From Allorhizobium paknamense (GTDB taxonomy: Bacteria > Pseudomonadota > Alphaproteobacteria > Rhizobiales > Rhizobiaceae): a DNA stretch of 64,000 bases. Numbering within the stretch: the first letter of the stretch is position 1; each line of letters begins with the position of its first letter. A program made the position numbers and the translations under genes. The DNA lies in assembly GCF_030815125.1 (NCBI RefSeq), contig NZ_JAUSWH010000012.1, positions 1-64,000 of the forward strand, given 5' to 3'. The notes under the pieces are model-generated. The model had not been told where the DNA came from and made no database searches. It worked only from the letters and a program-made list of their open reading frames with translations. Positions 27,559 to 37,198 of this stretch are shown in pieces.

Positions 27559-28863
27559 CTAAAAAGGTTGTGCCGGAACGATGCCTGCTCCCATAAGTTC
27601 CGAGAGTTTTTCCGCCAAAGCCAGGTCAAAACCGGGCAAAAACCGGCAATAAGGGGCTATAATCGGCGAAATTTCCAGATTGTCGGCAGGGTCTGGCTGA
27701 GTTTGCCGCGCAAGGGTGATAAGAGAGGCCGGGAGACCCCTCGTGCTTTCCCCGGATTTTTCAGGGGGCTGTTTCGCAGGACCGAGGGATATCGTACTCT
27801 TTCCCCAGTTTCGCACCGCGAAACGTCCATCCCAGATACAGCGCTTACCGGGCGCTACGAGGATCGAGGGCAGGCCGCGCTGCTCGCGTGTGATCAGTAC
27901 TGCGGCTTTGTGGCGGTGGATCAGGCATCGGCCCAGCGTGATACGGCTGCCCGGCGGCTTCTCTCCCAGCGCCATCAACGTCGAGAGCGCCTCCATCCCC
28001 GGCCCGTGGGCAAGTCCGCCCAGGGTTGCGACCAGCACGGACAGCATCGGCCTGACGCCCGCTTTATGAAAGGCGCTGGCCTCTACCGCCGCCAGACCGG
28101 GGAGGGGAAAGCGCACATGCCGCTCCAGGCAGGCGGCGGCTTGGCGCATCAGCGCCGCCCGTGCCAGCGGTGAAAAGGTCGATGGGTTTTCCGCTGGCTG
28201 TTGGCCGAGCCGGATCCGCGCCCGTTCGAAGGCGGGATTGCTATTGCTTGGATCGTCCACCCAGGTCTCGCCAAGCTGTTGGAGAAAAGCGCGCATGTCC
28301 TGCCGCGAGGCGTCAAGCAGCGGGCGATAGATCCAGATACGCCGGTCAAACAGCAGATGATCCGCCATGCCGGAGAGGCCCAGCGGCATATCCGCAAGCG
28401 GCTCCGGGCCGCGCCGCAGCGCGCGCATGCTGACCGTCTCTGCCTGATCCTCGGCGGTATGGCCGGTGAGAATGGCGTTGGCCCCGATCTCTGCGGCCAG
28501 ATCGGCCAGAAGCCCATACCGTGCCTCGCGGGCGGCGGCGGAAAGGCCGCTTGAGGGTTTCTCGCCTTCCCAGCGCCGGATATGGTGGGGAATACGATGG
28601 CGGGCACAGATTCGGCCGACCGTCTCGGCTTCTGCGCCGGAAGCGGCACGCAGCCCATGATCAATCGTGGCGGCGATCAGTTCGATGGAAGAAAAAGCAG
28701 GCTGTGTCAGAAGATGATGCAGCCCAAGCAGCAGGCCGAGCGAATCGCTGCCGCCCGAGACCGCCACCAGCAGCCGGGCAGGGCGGTCGATGCGGGCGAG
28801 AAACCGCAGAAGATGCGGCAGGTGAAAGCCCTTTTCCGGCAGAGCGGGGCGCGGGGCGCTCAT
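27559..28863 (-). CDS. tilS: tRNA(Ile)-lysidine synthase
   Basis: This 434-residue N-type PP-loop ATPase has SGGSDS at 36-41. It attaches lysine to C34 of the CAU-anticodon tRNA-Ile, letting it read AUA. The family's DHGLR stretch and GHTAEDQAET are intact. Its ATG overlaps the cpoB stop as ATGA, so translation is coupled to the tol-pal cluster's last gene. Confidence 0.95.
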   Translation of the reverse strand: MSAPRPALPEKGFHLPHLLRFLARIDRPARLLVAVSGGSDSLGLLLGLHHLLTQPAFSSIELIAATIDHGLRAASGAEAETVGRICARHRIPHHIRRWEGEKPSSGLSAAAREARYGLLADLAAEIGANAILTGHTAEDQAETVSMRALRRGPEPLADMPLGLSGMADHLLFDRRIWIYRPLLDASRQDMRAFLQQLGETWVDDPSNSNPAFERARIRLGQQPAENPSTFSPLARAALMRQAAACLERHVRFPLPGLAAVEASAFHKAGVRPMLSVLVATLGGLAHGPGMEALSTLMALGEKPPGSRITLGRCLIHRHKAAVLITREQRGLPSILVAPGKRCIWDGRFAVRNWGKSTISLGPAKQPPEKSGESTRGLPASLITLARQTQPDPADNLEISPIIAPYCRFLPGFDLALAEKLSELMGAGIVPAQPF

Positions 28864-29828
28864 CCGCAGGCGAGGCGCTTCTGTTCGCTGGCCACTTTCG
28901 TCTGCACCGCCTTGGAGGCGTTGGGATAACGCTTGTTCACCTCGCGTAGCGTGGCGCAGGCGGTGTCCTTGTTGTCGAGCGCTGCAAGCGACATGCCGAG
29001 CTTCAGCAGCATTTCCGGCGCCTTGGGCGATTTGCCGTAGGACTGATAGGATTTCAGGAAGGTTTCCGCCGCATCCTTGTAGCGTTCCTGGGAATATTGC
29101 GCCTCGCCCAGCCAGAAGCTGGCATCGGCGGCCTTGCCGCTCTGGGGATAGCGCGACAGGAAATCCTTGAACTCCCCTTCCGCCGCCTTGTAATCGCCGG
29201 AGAGGACATGGCTGTAGGCCACCTGATAAAGATCGTTTTCGCCACCGGTGGAGGCGGTTTTCGTCGGGGCTGCGCCGGGTGCGGCACCGCCACGGCTGGC
29301 ATTCTGCCCGGCCTGGCCGTTTTGCGTCACGCCCACGGGATTGCCGCTGCTGTCCATCTGAATGGAACCCAGCGTGCTTTCACCGGGCGCTGCCCGGCTG
29401 CCGGCACTGGCCTGGCCTGAATCCTCGATGATCTGTCCTACCCCGTCGCCCGAAGGAGCGGCAGGGGTGGAGGCTGGCGGAGCGGGCTGGCGGCTGGCAA
29501 CAGACGGCTCCGAAGAGCCGCCTGCGTCACTTCTTTTTTTTTCCAGCTCCTGGAATCGGAATTCATTGTCTTCCTGCGTCTTGCGCAGCTGCTCCTGCAT
29601 TTGCAGCAGCTGATAGCGCATGTCTTCCACCAGACCGTTCAACTGCCGCACCTGTTCTTCCAATTGCTGGATGCGATAGGTGTCGTTGGACTGGATCTGC
29701 TGAACCTCGGCGGAAGGCGCGGGGACAGGCGGACGTGAATGTCCGAAGAGGGAGAAGGCGTAACTGCTTGACATAGGCGCAAGGATGGCGGACGCGCCCA
29801 CGATCCCGGCCAAGACAAGTCTCTTCAT
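28860..29828 (-). CDS. cpoB: cell division coordinator CpoB (YbgF)
   Basis: This 322-residue periplasmic protein has a signal peptide (MKRLVLAGIVGAS and on), a trimerising coiled coil (about 40-95), a low-complexity Ser/Ala/Pro/Gly linker and C-terminal TPR repeats (about 200-320: YQVAYSHVLSGDYKAAEGEF, then FWLGEAQYSQERYKDAAE). CpoB links Tol-Pal energisation to septal peptidoglycan synthesis. The ATG at 29828 starts the signal peptide; the longer frame is rejected. A repeat-bearing 470-bp gap separates it from pal. Confidence 0.94.
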   Translation of the reverse strand: MKRLVLAGIVGASAILAPMSSSYAFSLFGHSRPPVPAPSAEVQQIQSNDTYRIQQLEEQVRQLNGLVEDMRYQLLQMQEQLRKTQEDNEFRFQELEKKRSDAGGSSEPSVASRQPAPPASTPAAPSGDGVGQIIEDSGQASAGSRAAPGESTLGSIQMDSSGNPVGVTQNGQAGQNASRGGAAPGAAPTKTASTGGENDLYQVAYSHVLSGDYKAAEGEFKDFLSRYPQSGKAADASFWLGEAQYSQERYKDAAETFLKSYQSYGKSPKAPEMLLKLGMSLAALDNKDTACATLREVNKRYPNASKAVQTKVASEQKRLACG

Positions 29829-30114
29829 CTGTAACGGTTCCTGTTTCTGTGGGTGGGACCTGAGGGCAATTTTCGCGTTTCGAAAAACACGCAAGCCACC
29901 CCGGCCTTTGCATCTGCGCATGTCCATGTGGAAAACGGTGAAGTCTTTGCCTGCTCTCCATCCTGAACGTTCCGAGGTTTTGCACTGCAAAACCCGGAGC
30001 TTTCAAGAGTTGAACCGTCACTTTCCCGTGTCCGGTCCATGGAAATCAGGCAGTGACGCCGATTTTTCCGCTCCGGATACAAAAAGCAACCGGACTTCGG
30101 CCAAACTATGAAGA

Positions 30115-30140
30115 AAAGGGACGGCTTTGACCGTCCCTTT
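30115..30140 (-). terminator. terminator between pal and cpoB
   Basis: AAAGGGACGG / CCGTCCCTTT with a six-base loop and flanking AAGA/TCTT extension lies 158 bp past the pal stop on the minus strand. It suggests that cpoB has its own promoter. Confidence 0.75.
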
Positions 30141-30153
30141 CTTCTGCAAAGCC

Positions 30154-30258
30154 TAGAGCATTTCAGTGTTTCACGGAAACACTGAAATGCTCTAACTCTT
30201 TGTTTTTTCGCATTTCCGGGCGGAAAACCGGTTCCCACTTTTCTCGGGACAATGCTCT
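30154..30258. repeat. complete RIME-like element (family A), two hairpins
   Basis: Hairpin 1 is AGAGCATTTCAGTGTTTC-ACG with its exact complement. Hairpin 2 is GCATTTCCGGGCGGAAAACC paired with TTTCTCGGGACAATGC in part. The nearest full-length sister is at 46973-47075. It lies between pal and its downstream terminator. Confidence 0.85.
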
Positions 30259-30297
30259 CGCATGCGCGGCAGACCCTTCGGTCCACCCCGTTTCCGA

Positions 30298-30831
30298 TTA
30301 CATGCCAGCACCACCCAGCACGGTGACGGCGCGGCGGTTCTGCGACCAGCAGGAGATGTCGTCGCAGGTGGCAACCGGGCGTTCCTTGCCGTAGGAAATG
30401 GTCTTGATGCGGCTGGCCGGAATGCCGCGGGAAACCAGATAATCCTTGGTGGCGGCGGCACGGCGGGCGCCGAGCGCGAGGTTGTATTCGCGCGTGCCGC
30501 GCTCGTCGGCATGGCCTTCCACGGTGATCGGATACTGCGAGTAGCGCTGCAGCCACTGGGCCTGACGGTCGAGCGTCTGCTGGGCGTCGGCGCGGATCGA
30601 GGTGGAGTCGGTATCGAAGAAGATGCGGTCGCCGACATTCACCGTGAAGTCCTGCTTCGAGCCAGGGGTGGCGGCACCCGCGCCGCCCAGGCCCAGTTCA
30701 CCGGCGCTGTTCGGCATGTTCTTCTTGGAGGCGCAGCCGGCAAGGGCCAGCGCCATCGTCAGCGCGATGACAGCGGGGTTGGTGGCAAGCTTTCTCATGG
30801 GGCTCATCGCCAGGGTCACATTGCGGCTCAT
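30298..30831 (-). CDS. pal: peptidoglycan-associated lipoprotein Pal
   Basis: This 177-residue outer-membrane lipoprotein has a lipobox LALAGC (mature Cys33) and an OmpA-type peptidoglycan-binding domain with VEGHADERGTREYNLALGAR. It anchors the outer membrane to the cell wall and is recruited to the septum by Tol. AAGGAGAT is six bases before the ATG at 30831. Two inverted CtrA half-sites lie 56-81 bp upstream. Confidence 0.97.
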   Translation of the reverse strand: MSRNVTLAMSPMRKLATNPAVIALTMALALAGCASKKNMPNSAGELGLGGAGAATPGSKQDFTVNVGDRIFFDTDSTSIRADAQQTLDRQAQWLQRYSQYPITVEGHADERGTREYNLALGARRAAATKDYLVSRGIPASRIKTISYGKERPVATCDDISCWSQNRRAVTVLGGAGM

Positions 30832-30886
30832 CGCCGATCTCCTTGGATTGTCAATTAGGGTTGCCGGACTGTAACCAATCCTGGTT

Positions 30887-30912
30887 AACCATCTACCAAC
30901 ACCTATGGTTAA
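30887..30912. promoter_or_regulatory. pair of inverted CtrA half-sites upstream of pal
   Basis: TTAACCAT at 30887-30894 and its exact reverse complement ATGGTTAA at 30905-30912 are separated by ten bases. TTAACCAT is a recognised CtrA half-site form in alphaproteobacteria. The position fits a pal promoter on the minus strand. Confidence 0.45.
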
Positions 30913-30976
30913 TTTTTACTCAATTGTCACCTGAAACCCTGTTGTTTTGCTCTCGGTTCCGGTGGCCTGATGGCAT

Positions 30977-31001
30977 GAAACCGCCGGTTTGCGGCGGTTT
31001 C
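30977..31001 (-). terminator. hairpin after tolB
   Basis: GAAACCGCC / GGCGGTTTC with a seven-base loop lies 16 bp past the tolB stop. No T run follows on the minus strand, so termination is doubtful. It could protect the tol mRNA 3' end. Confidence 0.45.
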
Positions 31002-31016
31002 ATAAAGGTTTACGTC

Positions 31017-32324
31017 CTATTCCAGCAGCGGCGACCAGGCCGGGTCCGAGGCGAAGCCGGGCGTCTTGACCAGCTGTTCGTTATAGCCGGTCAGGTCGAT
31101 GGAGTAGAGCTGCGGGCCGCCCGCACCGGCTGCCTGACGGAAGAACATCAGCACGCGGCCATTGGGCGCCCAGGTCGGGCCTTCATTGTGGAAGCCGGTG
31201 GTGAGAATCCGCTCGCCCGAGCCATCGGGCTTCATGACGCCGATGGAGAACTGGCCGCCCGACTGCTTGGTGAAGGCGATCAGATCGCCGCGCGGCGACC
31301 AGACCGGCGTGGAGTAGGAGCCGTCACCGAAGGAGATGCGCGTCTGGCCGGAACCGTCGGCATTCATCACGTAAAGCTGCTGGCGGCCACCCCGGTCGCT
31401 TTCGAACACGATCCGGCGTCCATCCGGCGAATAGGAGGGCGAGGTGTCGATGGCTGGCGTATTGGTCAGCCGCGTCGTGGTGCGCGAGCGCAGGTCCATC
31501 GTGTAGATATTGGCGTTGCCTTCCTGCTGCAGGCTCATGATCACCCGCTGGCCATCCGGCGAGAAGCGCGGCGCAAAGGTCATGCCGGGGAAATTGCCCA
31601 CCACTTCGCGCTGGCCTGTTTCCAGTTGCAGCAGATAGACGCGCGGCTGGCCGCCTTCGAAGGACATGTAGGTCACTTCCTGACGGTTCGGCGAGAAGCG
31701 CGGCGTCAGCACCAGATCGCGGCCATTGGTCAGCGTGCGTACATTGGCGCCGTCCTGGTCCATGATTGCCAACTGGCGCTTGCGGTCGGTCTTGGTGCCG
31801 CTTTCGGCCACGAAGACGATGCGGGTGTCGAAATAGCCCTTTTCACCGGTAATCCGCTCGTAGATCGCATCGGCAATGATATGGGCCACGCGCCGCCAGT
31901 TTTCCGGCTGGGTGTAGAACTGCTGGCCCATCATCTGTTTGCCGGCATAGGTGTCCCACAGGCGGAATTCGGCGCGCAGGCGGCCATCGCCTTCCTGGCT
32001 GATGCGGCCTACCACCAGAGCCTGAGCGTTCAGCACGGTCCAGTTCTGCATATTGGGCTGGGCGTCGGGATTGGTCTGCTTCTCGATGAAAGCGGCATGG
32101 TTGACCGGCGCAAACAGGCCGGACCGCTTCAGGTCGGCTTCCACCACGGCGGAAATTTGCGCCCCGATGCCGTTCGACGAGACGAAATCGGGAATGGCGA
32201 TCGGCATCGGCTCGACATTGCCCTTGTTGATGTTGATCTCGACAACCGCCATGGCCGGTGTCGCAAAGGCGCCGGCACAGCCGGCGATGACGAGCAGGGA
32301 ACGGAGGATGGAGAATATTTTCAT
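31017..32324 (-). CDS. tolB: Tol-Pal system protein TolB
   Basis: This 435-residue periplasmic protein has a signal peptide ending ATPAMA, an N-terminal alpha/beta domain and a six-bladed propeller visible as repeated SPDGxxI-type strands ([49 protein letters not shown]). It binds Pal and transmits Tol energisation. AAAGG lies before the ATG. It begins 20 bp after tolA. Confidence 0.97.
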   Translation of the reverse strand: MKIFSILRSLLVIAGCAGAFATPAMAVVEININKGNVEPMPIAIPDFVSSNGIGAQISAVVEADLKRSGLFAPVNHAAFIEKQTNPDAQPNMQNWTVLNAQALVVGRISQEGDGRLRAEFRLWDTYAGKQMMGQQFYTQPENWRRVAHIIADAIYERITGEKGYFDTRIVFVAESGTKTDRKRQLAIMDQDGANVRTLTNGRDLVLTPRFSPNRQEVTYMSFEGGQPRVYLLQLETGQREVVGNFPGMTFAPRFSPDGQRVIMSLQQEGNANIYTMDLRSRTTTRLTNTPAIDTSPSYSPDGRRIVFESDRGGRQQLYVMNADGSGQTRISFGDGSYSTPVWSPRGDLIAFTKQSGGQFSIGVMKPDGSGERILTTGFHNEGPTWAPNGRVLMFFRQAAGAGGPQLYSIDLTGYNEQLVKTPGFASDPAWSPLLE

Positions 32325-32344
32325 AAGGGCAAGCCTTTCAGCTT

Positions 32345-33508
32345 TTACATGAACTCGCTTGGGTCGAAGTTGACGACCACCTCGGACCAGGCGTCGTACT
32401 TGTCGGCGGGAAGATTCTTGAACGGAGCGGATTTCAGGATGGCGCGGCGCGCGCCCGCCGTCAGCACCTGCTGGGCGGAGGGGCTGCCGCCGGTGGCGGT
32501 GACTTCGGGTTCGCCGATCAGATTGCCGGATTCATCCAGCTTGAAGCGGGCGGTCACCCGCACGTCCTTGCCGTCGGCAATACCGGCCAGCACCGACCAG
32601 TTGTTCTGGATCTGGCCGCGCAGCGCATCGATCTCGCTCTGCGACAGCGTCGAGCCGCCAGTGGTCTTCTTGCCGCCAAGGGCGGCCTGCTCGGTGGAGC
32701 GTTTCGCGCCGCCGCCGGTCGCCTGCGTCTTGTTGAGCAGGGCAGAAATTTCGTCGGCGTTGAAGTCGCTCTGCTGCGAGGTCTTGGATTTGGCAGCCTG
32801 CTGATTCTTGTCGGCCTTCTTCACATCCGGGGCCTTGGCGGCTTCCGTCTGCGGCTTGGGCTCGGGGGGTTTCGGCGTCGGGGTCTTGGTCTCGGCAGGC
32901 GTCGGCGGCTCCGGCTTCGGCTTTACGGCAGGCAGCGGCACGGCGGACGGCAAGGGAATTTCCTCGGCCTTGGCCACTTCCTGCGGCTTGTCGGCAGGCT
33001 TGGGCTCAGGCTTTGCTACGGGGGTGGGTTCCGGCTTCGGCTCCGGCTTGGGTTCGGGCGTCGGTGTGGGCACATTCTTCGGAACGGGCACGGCATCCTT
33101 GGAGGGAGCAATCGCCGTCTCCTCCTTGGCGATGTCCTTGACGTCGTTCGTCTCGGTGTCCTTGTTCGGCTGGACCTGATCCACCTTTTCCGGGGCTGCC
33201 GCCACCTCCTGCTGCACCGGCTTCTTGGCGGGTGTCGGCGGGGTTTTCATGTCGATTTCGTTGTCGCCCATGTTTTCGGCGTTTTCAACGGTGGCGGGCT
33301 TCTTGGTCGGGGTGGGGGCCGATTTCTCGCGCTTCGGCGCCTTCTTGTCGCCCTGCTGGATCTGCGTCAGTTCTGAAATCGGCACGAGATCGACCGGCAG
33401 AGCCTCCACATCGGCCACCTGCATCGGCTCAGGCGCACTCAGCGTCACCAGCGCCATGGCAAGCGCCGTTGCATGCAGAATTGCGGATGTGACGAGACTG
33501 CCTTTCAT
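32345..33508 (-). CDS. tolA: TolA, energy-transducing periplasmic bridge
   Basis: This 387-residue protein has one N-terminal membrane helix ([18 protein letters not shown]), a very long Pro/Lys/Glu-rich spacer (about 50-270, with runs of PEP and KPE) and a C-terminal TonB-like domain with [14 protein letters not shown] and [11 protein letters not shown]. It spans the periplasm between TolQR and Pal/TolB. The repetitive spacer gives the long spurious frames seen on the other strand. It starts 9 bp after tolR. Confidence 0.93.
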   Translation of the reverse strand: MKGSLVTSAILHATALAMALVTLSAPEPMQVADVEALPVDLVPISELTQIQQGDKKAPKREKSAPTPTKKPATVENAENMGDNEIDMKTPPTPAKKPVQQEVAAAPEKVDQVQPNKDTETNDVKDIAKEETAIAPSKDAVPVPKNVPTPTPEPKPEPKPEPTPVAKPEPKPADKPQEVAKAEEIPLPSAVPLPAVKPKPEPPTPAETKTPTPKPPEPKPQTEAAKAPDVKKADKNQQAAKSKTSQQSDFNADEISALLNKTQATGGGAKRSTEQAALGGKKTTGGSTLSQSEIDALRGQIQNNWSVLAGIADGKDVRVTARFKLDESGNLIGEPEVTATGGSPSAQQVLTAGARRAILKSAPFKNLPADKYDAWSEVVVNFDPSEFM

Positions 33509-33517
33509 CGCGAACGA

Positions 33518-33976
33518 TCACTTGTCCTGTTCTTGCAGGGTCACGAGGCCGATATTCTTGTAGCCGGCAGCCGAGATCTGGGCCATGACCTTCATGACCG
33601 TGCCATAGGCGGCGGCGGTGTCTCCGCGCACATAGATGCGCTCGTTATAGCCCGTTGTGGCAATGGCCTGCAGCTTCGGCACCACTTCCTCAAGGGCGAT
33701 GGGCTGTTCCTGCAAATAGATCGCGCCCTGCGGATTGACCGAGATGGTAATCGGCTGCGTATCGGAATTCATGGCGCTGGCGCGGGTTTCCGGCAGGTCG
33801 ATGGGCACGCCCACCGTCATCATCGGCGCAGCCACCATGAAGATGATCAGCAGCACGAGCATGACGTCGACCAGCGGTGTCACGTTGATTTCGCTCACGG
33901 GCGCGCGCTTGCCACCCCGGCGCCTGCCGCCCCGGCGGCCACCGCCGCCTCCGCTTGCTCCAACCGACATACCCAT
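33518..33976 (-). CDS. tolR: TolR, proton channel subunit
   Basis: This 152-residue ExbD/TolR protein has a Gly/Arg-rich N-terminus, a single membrane helix with the proton-carrying Asp in INVTPLVDVMLVLLIIFMV, and a periplasmic dimerisation domain. With TolQ it uses the proton motive force to drive TolA. GAGAGGA precedes the ATG, 29 bp after tolQ. Confidence 0.96.
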   Translation of the reverse strand: MGMSVGASGGGGGRRGGRRRGGKRAPVSEINVTPLVDVMLVLLIIFMVAAPMMTVGVPIDLPETRASAMNSDTQPITISVNPQGAIYLQEQPIALEEVVPKLQAIATTGYNERIYVRGDTAAAYGTVMKVMAQISAAGYKNIGLVTLQEQDK

Positions 33977-34005
33977 GGAATGATCCTCTCTGCCGCCTTC
34001 AGGCC

Positions 34006-34725
34006 TTATTCCGCCGCCTGGCGCGGCTGCAGCTTCTCATCGATCTGGCGCGAAAGGATGGCGGAAAACTCGTCCGCAAAGCCTTCCATGCGCGAGGAGA
34101 GCTTGCCGGCCTCACCGGAAAAGCGGTTATAGGCAATAACGGCGGGGATAGCGGCCACGAGGCCGATGGCGGTTGCCAGCAGCGCTTCGGCAATACCCGG
34201 CGCCACGACGGCGAGGTTGGTGGATTTCGAACCGGCAATGGCCTGGAAGGAGGTCATGATACCGACAACCGTGCCGAACAGACCGATGAACGGACCTGCC
34301 GAGCCGATGGTGGCCAGCGAACCGAGGCGCGCCTCGAACTGTTCGGCCTCGCGCGCCATGGTCACGTCCATGGCGCGGTCGATGCGCATCTGCAGGCCGA
34401 TCGGCGAGCGTGCGCCGCGCTCGAAGCTCTTCTTCCACTCGCGCATGGCCGATACGAAGATGGCGGCCATCCCCGTGTTGTTGCGCTCGGCGAGCGTGCG
34501 GTACAGTTCTTCCAGCGACTGGCCGGACCAGAAGACCTGTTCGAACTGGTCGAACTGGCGGCGCGCCTTGTTGAAGCTGATGACCTTGTCGATAACGATT
34601 GCCCAGGTCCAGACGGATGCGCCGAGCAGGCCCAGCATGACCAGCTTGACGATGAGGCCTGCCTGCATGAACAGCGCCCAGAGGCTCACGTCATGGGTCG
34701 CAGCTACTGCTCCTAGTTGTTCCAT
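34006..34725 (-). CDS. tolQ: TolQ, proton channel subunit
   Basis: This 239-residue MotA/TolQ/ExbB protein has three membrane helices and the family core GSAGPFIGLFGTVVGIM followed by the third helix. The ATG at 34725 (MEQLGAVAATHDVSLW) is the family start; 35 upstream codons are unsupported. It leads tolQRAB and is separated from ybgC by 332 bp, so the main tol promoter probably lies in that gap. Confidence 0.96.
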   Translation of the reverse strand: MEQLGAVAATHDVSLWALFMQAGLIVKLVMLGLLGASVWTWAIVIDKVISFNKARRQFDQFEQVFWSGQSLEELYRTLAERNNTGMAAIFVSAMREWKKSFERGARSPIGLQMRIDRAMDVTMAREAEQFEARLGSLATIGSAGPFIGLFGTVVGIMTSFQAIAGSKSTNLAVVAPGIAEALLATAIGLVAAIPAVIAYNRFSGEAGKLSSRMEGFADEFSAILSRQIDEKLQPRQAAE

Positions 34726-35057
34726 CGCTCTACCGTTCCCAAATACCAAACGCCCGGTGCATGCGCCCGGGCGATATTGCCGCCCCGCTTGGCCATCAAT
34801 GCCTCGCCAGGACGCTTCCATCCATTGCATTGCCGCTCGGAGACCTTCAAATCATCTGACCTGAAGCGACGGCGATCCATTGTCTTTGCAGAATGTGCGT
34901 GGCGGCCCTTGAGCAAACCGCAAAACTGACCCCAAAGCACCCAAGCTGCCTTTTTGCCGGTAAATTTGGTCAAAGGAAGGCGTGCAGCGCACAATCTGTG
35001 TTAGACGGATTAAGACAACATTATCGTTAACGATAGGTTATCATCATGACATCGTGA
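34726..35057. other. tolQ upstream region with a 14-bp perfect palindrome
   Basis: TATCGTTAACGATA at 35022-35035 is a perfect palindrome 22 bp past the ybgC stop and 297 bp before tolQ. No gene is recognised here. It must hold the tolQ promoter unless tolQ is read from ybgC. Confidence 0.45.
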
Positions 35058-35519
35058 TCAGGATGAGGGCTGTTCTTCCGCTTTGCCGAGGAATTTTTCC
35101 GCAAGAGTTTCCGGCAGGCGTCGGGGGCGGCCCAGCCGGTTCACCACGGCAATCGTTACCTTGGCTTCGATCAGCCGCCGGTCTGCGGTGCTGATCGTCT
35201 GGCGCAGCACCATCTTGGCGCCACCGGCCTTTTCGGTCAGCGTTTCGATGGTCAGGATATCGTCCATCCGCGCCGGGCTCTTGAAATCCACCTCCATGCG
35301 GTGAACGACAAAGACCAGTCCTTCCTCATCCAGCCTGATCAGCTGGCTCTGCTGGCAGCCGAGGCAGCGCAGGTAATCGGTGCGTCCCCGTTCCAGAAAA
35401 TGCAGATAGCGGGCATGATAGACCAGGCCGGAAAAATCCGTGTCTTCATAATAGACGCGCTGGTGCAGGCGGTGGCCGTTGTCGATCAACTGGCCGCTGA
35501 GGTTCAGGTCTTCCGTCAT
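35058..35519 (-). CDS. ybgC: tol-pal system-associated acyl-CoA thioesterase YbgC
   Basis: This 153-residue hotdog-fold thioesterase has the 4-hydroxybenzoyl-CoA-thioesterase type active-site region YYEDTDFSGLVYHARYLHF (catalytic Asp). It is the standard first gene of tol clusters and has been linked to phospholipid metabolism at the division site. The ATG at 35519 starts MTEDLNLSGQL. Confidence 0.94.
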   Translation of the reverse strand: MTEDLNLSGQLIDNGHRLHQRVYYEDTDFSGLVYHARYLHFLERGRTDYLRCLGCQQSQLIRLDEEGLVFVVHRMEVDFKSPARMDDILTIETLTEKAGGAKMVLRQTISTADRRLIEAKVTIAVVNRLGRPRRLPETLAEKFLGKAEEQPSS

Positions 35520-35546
35520 GGTGAAATGTCATATCCTTGAAAGAAA

Positions 35547-36545
35547 TCAGCTTTTCGGCGTCAGCACGATCTTTGCCTTTTCGGCGCGCTCCCGTTCCAG
35601 CTCCGCGGCGATCTGCGCCTCGTAATAGGCCTTGGGCTTGGACCCCAGGATCTGCCGCTGGCCCTTGCGGCTGAAGGGCTGGGCCAATTGCGCAAGAAAA
35701 CCCTTGGCGATCTTGCCGGTGATGCCGATATGCCGTCCCGGCTCACGATCCGGATTGAAATAGGTGCCGAAGATCTGGTCGAACAGCACCAGATTTTCCC
35801 CGTAATTGCTGTTGCCCTCGCGCAGGTTGAGCGAATGATGCCAGCGATGCAGGCGCGGCGTGGAGAAGATGTAGTCCAGTGGTCCCGTCACCACATCCAG
35901 ATTGCAATGGGTGAGAATGCCGATAAAGGCCGTGACCGCTCCCACCCAGAGAAACACCTCCACCGGTGCGCCGAGAAGATAGAGCGGCACCTGGCTCAGC
36001 GTGATCTTGAACACCGAATCGACCACATGAAAGCGCCCGGTATTGACGACCCAGAGCCGTTCCACGGAATGATGAAGGGCATGGAAGCGCCAGAGGTTCA
36101 GATGTTCATGCGCCAGCCGATGCGCCCAATAGAGCCCGAATTCGGCGATGATCAGCGCCAGCACCACCTGCAAAGGTAGCGGCAGATGCACAGGCCAGCC
36201 GCCGATCCTCAGAAACTGCGAGGCTGCGAAAACCTTGGCCGCCAGCATGGGAAAGACCACACCCAGGCCGGACAATACTTCCACCACGCCTTTGGTCAAA
36301 AGCGTATGGGCGATGTCATTGGCGGTCTCGCCATCGTTTTCCAGCCATGCCGGTTCAAAGGGCATCAGCCGTTCCGCCAGGCCCAGCAGCGCGAAGGTGC
36401 CGAGATAGACGAAGACGAAATTCAGCACCGGAGACTGGCTTTGAAAGGCCAGCGCACTGCCGGTAAGGCCGAGGCCGAGAAAAGCGGGCCAGGCAAGCCA
36501 TCGTGCGAGAGTGTGGATTGGGGCCATTCTGAACGTCCGGATCAT
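35547..36545 (-). CDS. sterol desaturase/fatty acid hydroxylase family protein
   Basis: This 332-residue membrane di-iron enzyme has the three histidine clusters of the family: HRLAH (about 142), HALHHS (about 155) and HRWHH (about 237), with four or more helices. It probably hydroxylates or desaturates a lipid or carotenoid. The exact substrate is not readable. The start may be the ATG at 36545 or the one six codons later (36527). It ends 27 bp before ybgC. Confidence 0.86.
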   Translation of the reverse strand: MIRTFRMAPIHTLARWLAWPAFLGLGLTGSALAFQSQSPVLNFVFVYLGTFALLGLAERLMPFEPAWLENDGETANDIAHTLLTKGVVEVLSGLGVVFPMLAAKVFAASQFLRIGGWPVHLPLPLQVVLALIIAEFGLYWAHRLAHEHLNLWRFHALHHSVERLWVVNTGRFHVVDSVFKITLSQVPLYLLGAPVEVFLWVGAVTAFIGILTHCNLDVVTGPLDYIFSTPRLHRWHHSLNLREGNSNYGENLVLFDQIFGTYFNPDREPGRHIGITGKIAKGFLAQLAQPFSRKGQRQILGSKPKAYYEAQIAAELERERAEKAKIVLTPKS

Positions 36546-36691
36546 CTAAAGAGCAAAGGTTCGCTGTCGCATCTTAAAATCTGCTGCATGGTCTTGCAGA
36601 AACCGCAGCGCTTCGCAATCCCGCAGATGATGAACGACTGCAAACGACACTTGTGTTTTTTGCATGGAGGCCCGCCCGGAAGGGTTGTCTT

Positions 36692-37198
36692 TCAGGTGCC
36701 AGCGCTTTCGCGATTGATGATGTGCCGGCTTGCGTGAGGCGGATTTTCGACGAAAGCGGAAAGAAGGCGGGGATGGATATCGAACCGCTCGAAGCTGTCC
36801 GCCACGGCTGGAACCCAGCGGAACAGCACCTCCGTTGGCCCATCCTGCACCCGGTGCACGATCTCGCTGTCATGGAAGGGCAGGGGAGAGAGGGGTTCCA
36901 GCAGATAATAAAAGCTCAACTCATGGGCCTGATAGCCTTCATAGGGGAAGAAGTTTTCCACGGTGAACAGCAGCCGGTCGATGCGCGCCTCGCAATCCAG
37001 TTCCTCGCGGATTTCGCGTATAATTGTTTCTTCGGAGGTCTCGCCGATCTCGGCCCTTCCGCCCGGAAGCGCCCAGTAATCATGCGCTGCTCCGCGCTGC
37101 ACCAGCAGATGATCGTTTTGAAAGATCAGCCCGGCAACGCGCATGGAAAACAGCAGCGGCTTCCGGTCCAGCCGGATCATATGGCGTTCATGCATCAT
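36692..37198 (-). CDS. NUDIX hydrolase (copy 1)
   Basis: This 168-residue hydrolase has the Nudix box GRAEIGETSEETIIREIREE intact. Its start ATG at 37198 overlaps the stop of the upstream NUDIX gene as ATGA. The two proteins are clear paralogues (shared RVAGL, ARIDRLL, VENFF.YEG and HDSEIVHRVQDG-type segments), so they arose by tandem duplication. The substrate is unknown. Confidence 0.88.
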   Translation of the reverse strand: MMHERHMIRLDRKPLLFSMRVAGLIFQNDHLLVQRGAAHDYWALPGGRAEIGETSEETIIREIREELDCEARIDRLLFTVENFFPYEGYQAHELSFYYLLEPLSPLPFHDSEIVHRVQDGPTEVLFRWVPAVADSFERFDIHPRLLSAFVENPPHASRHIINRESAGT

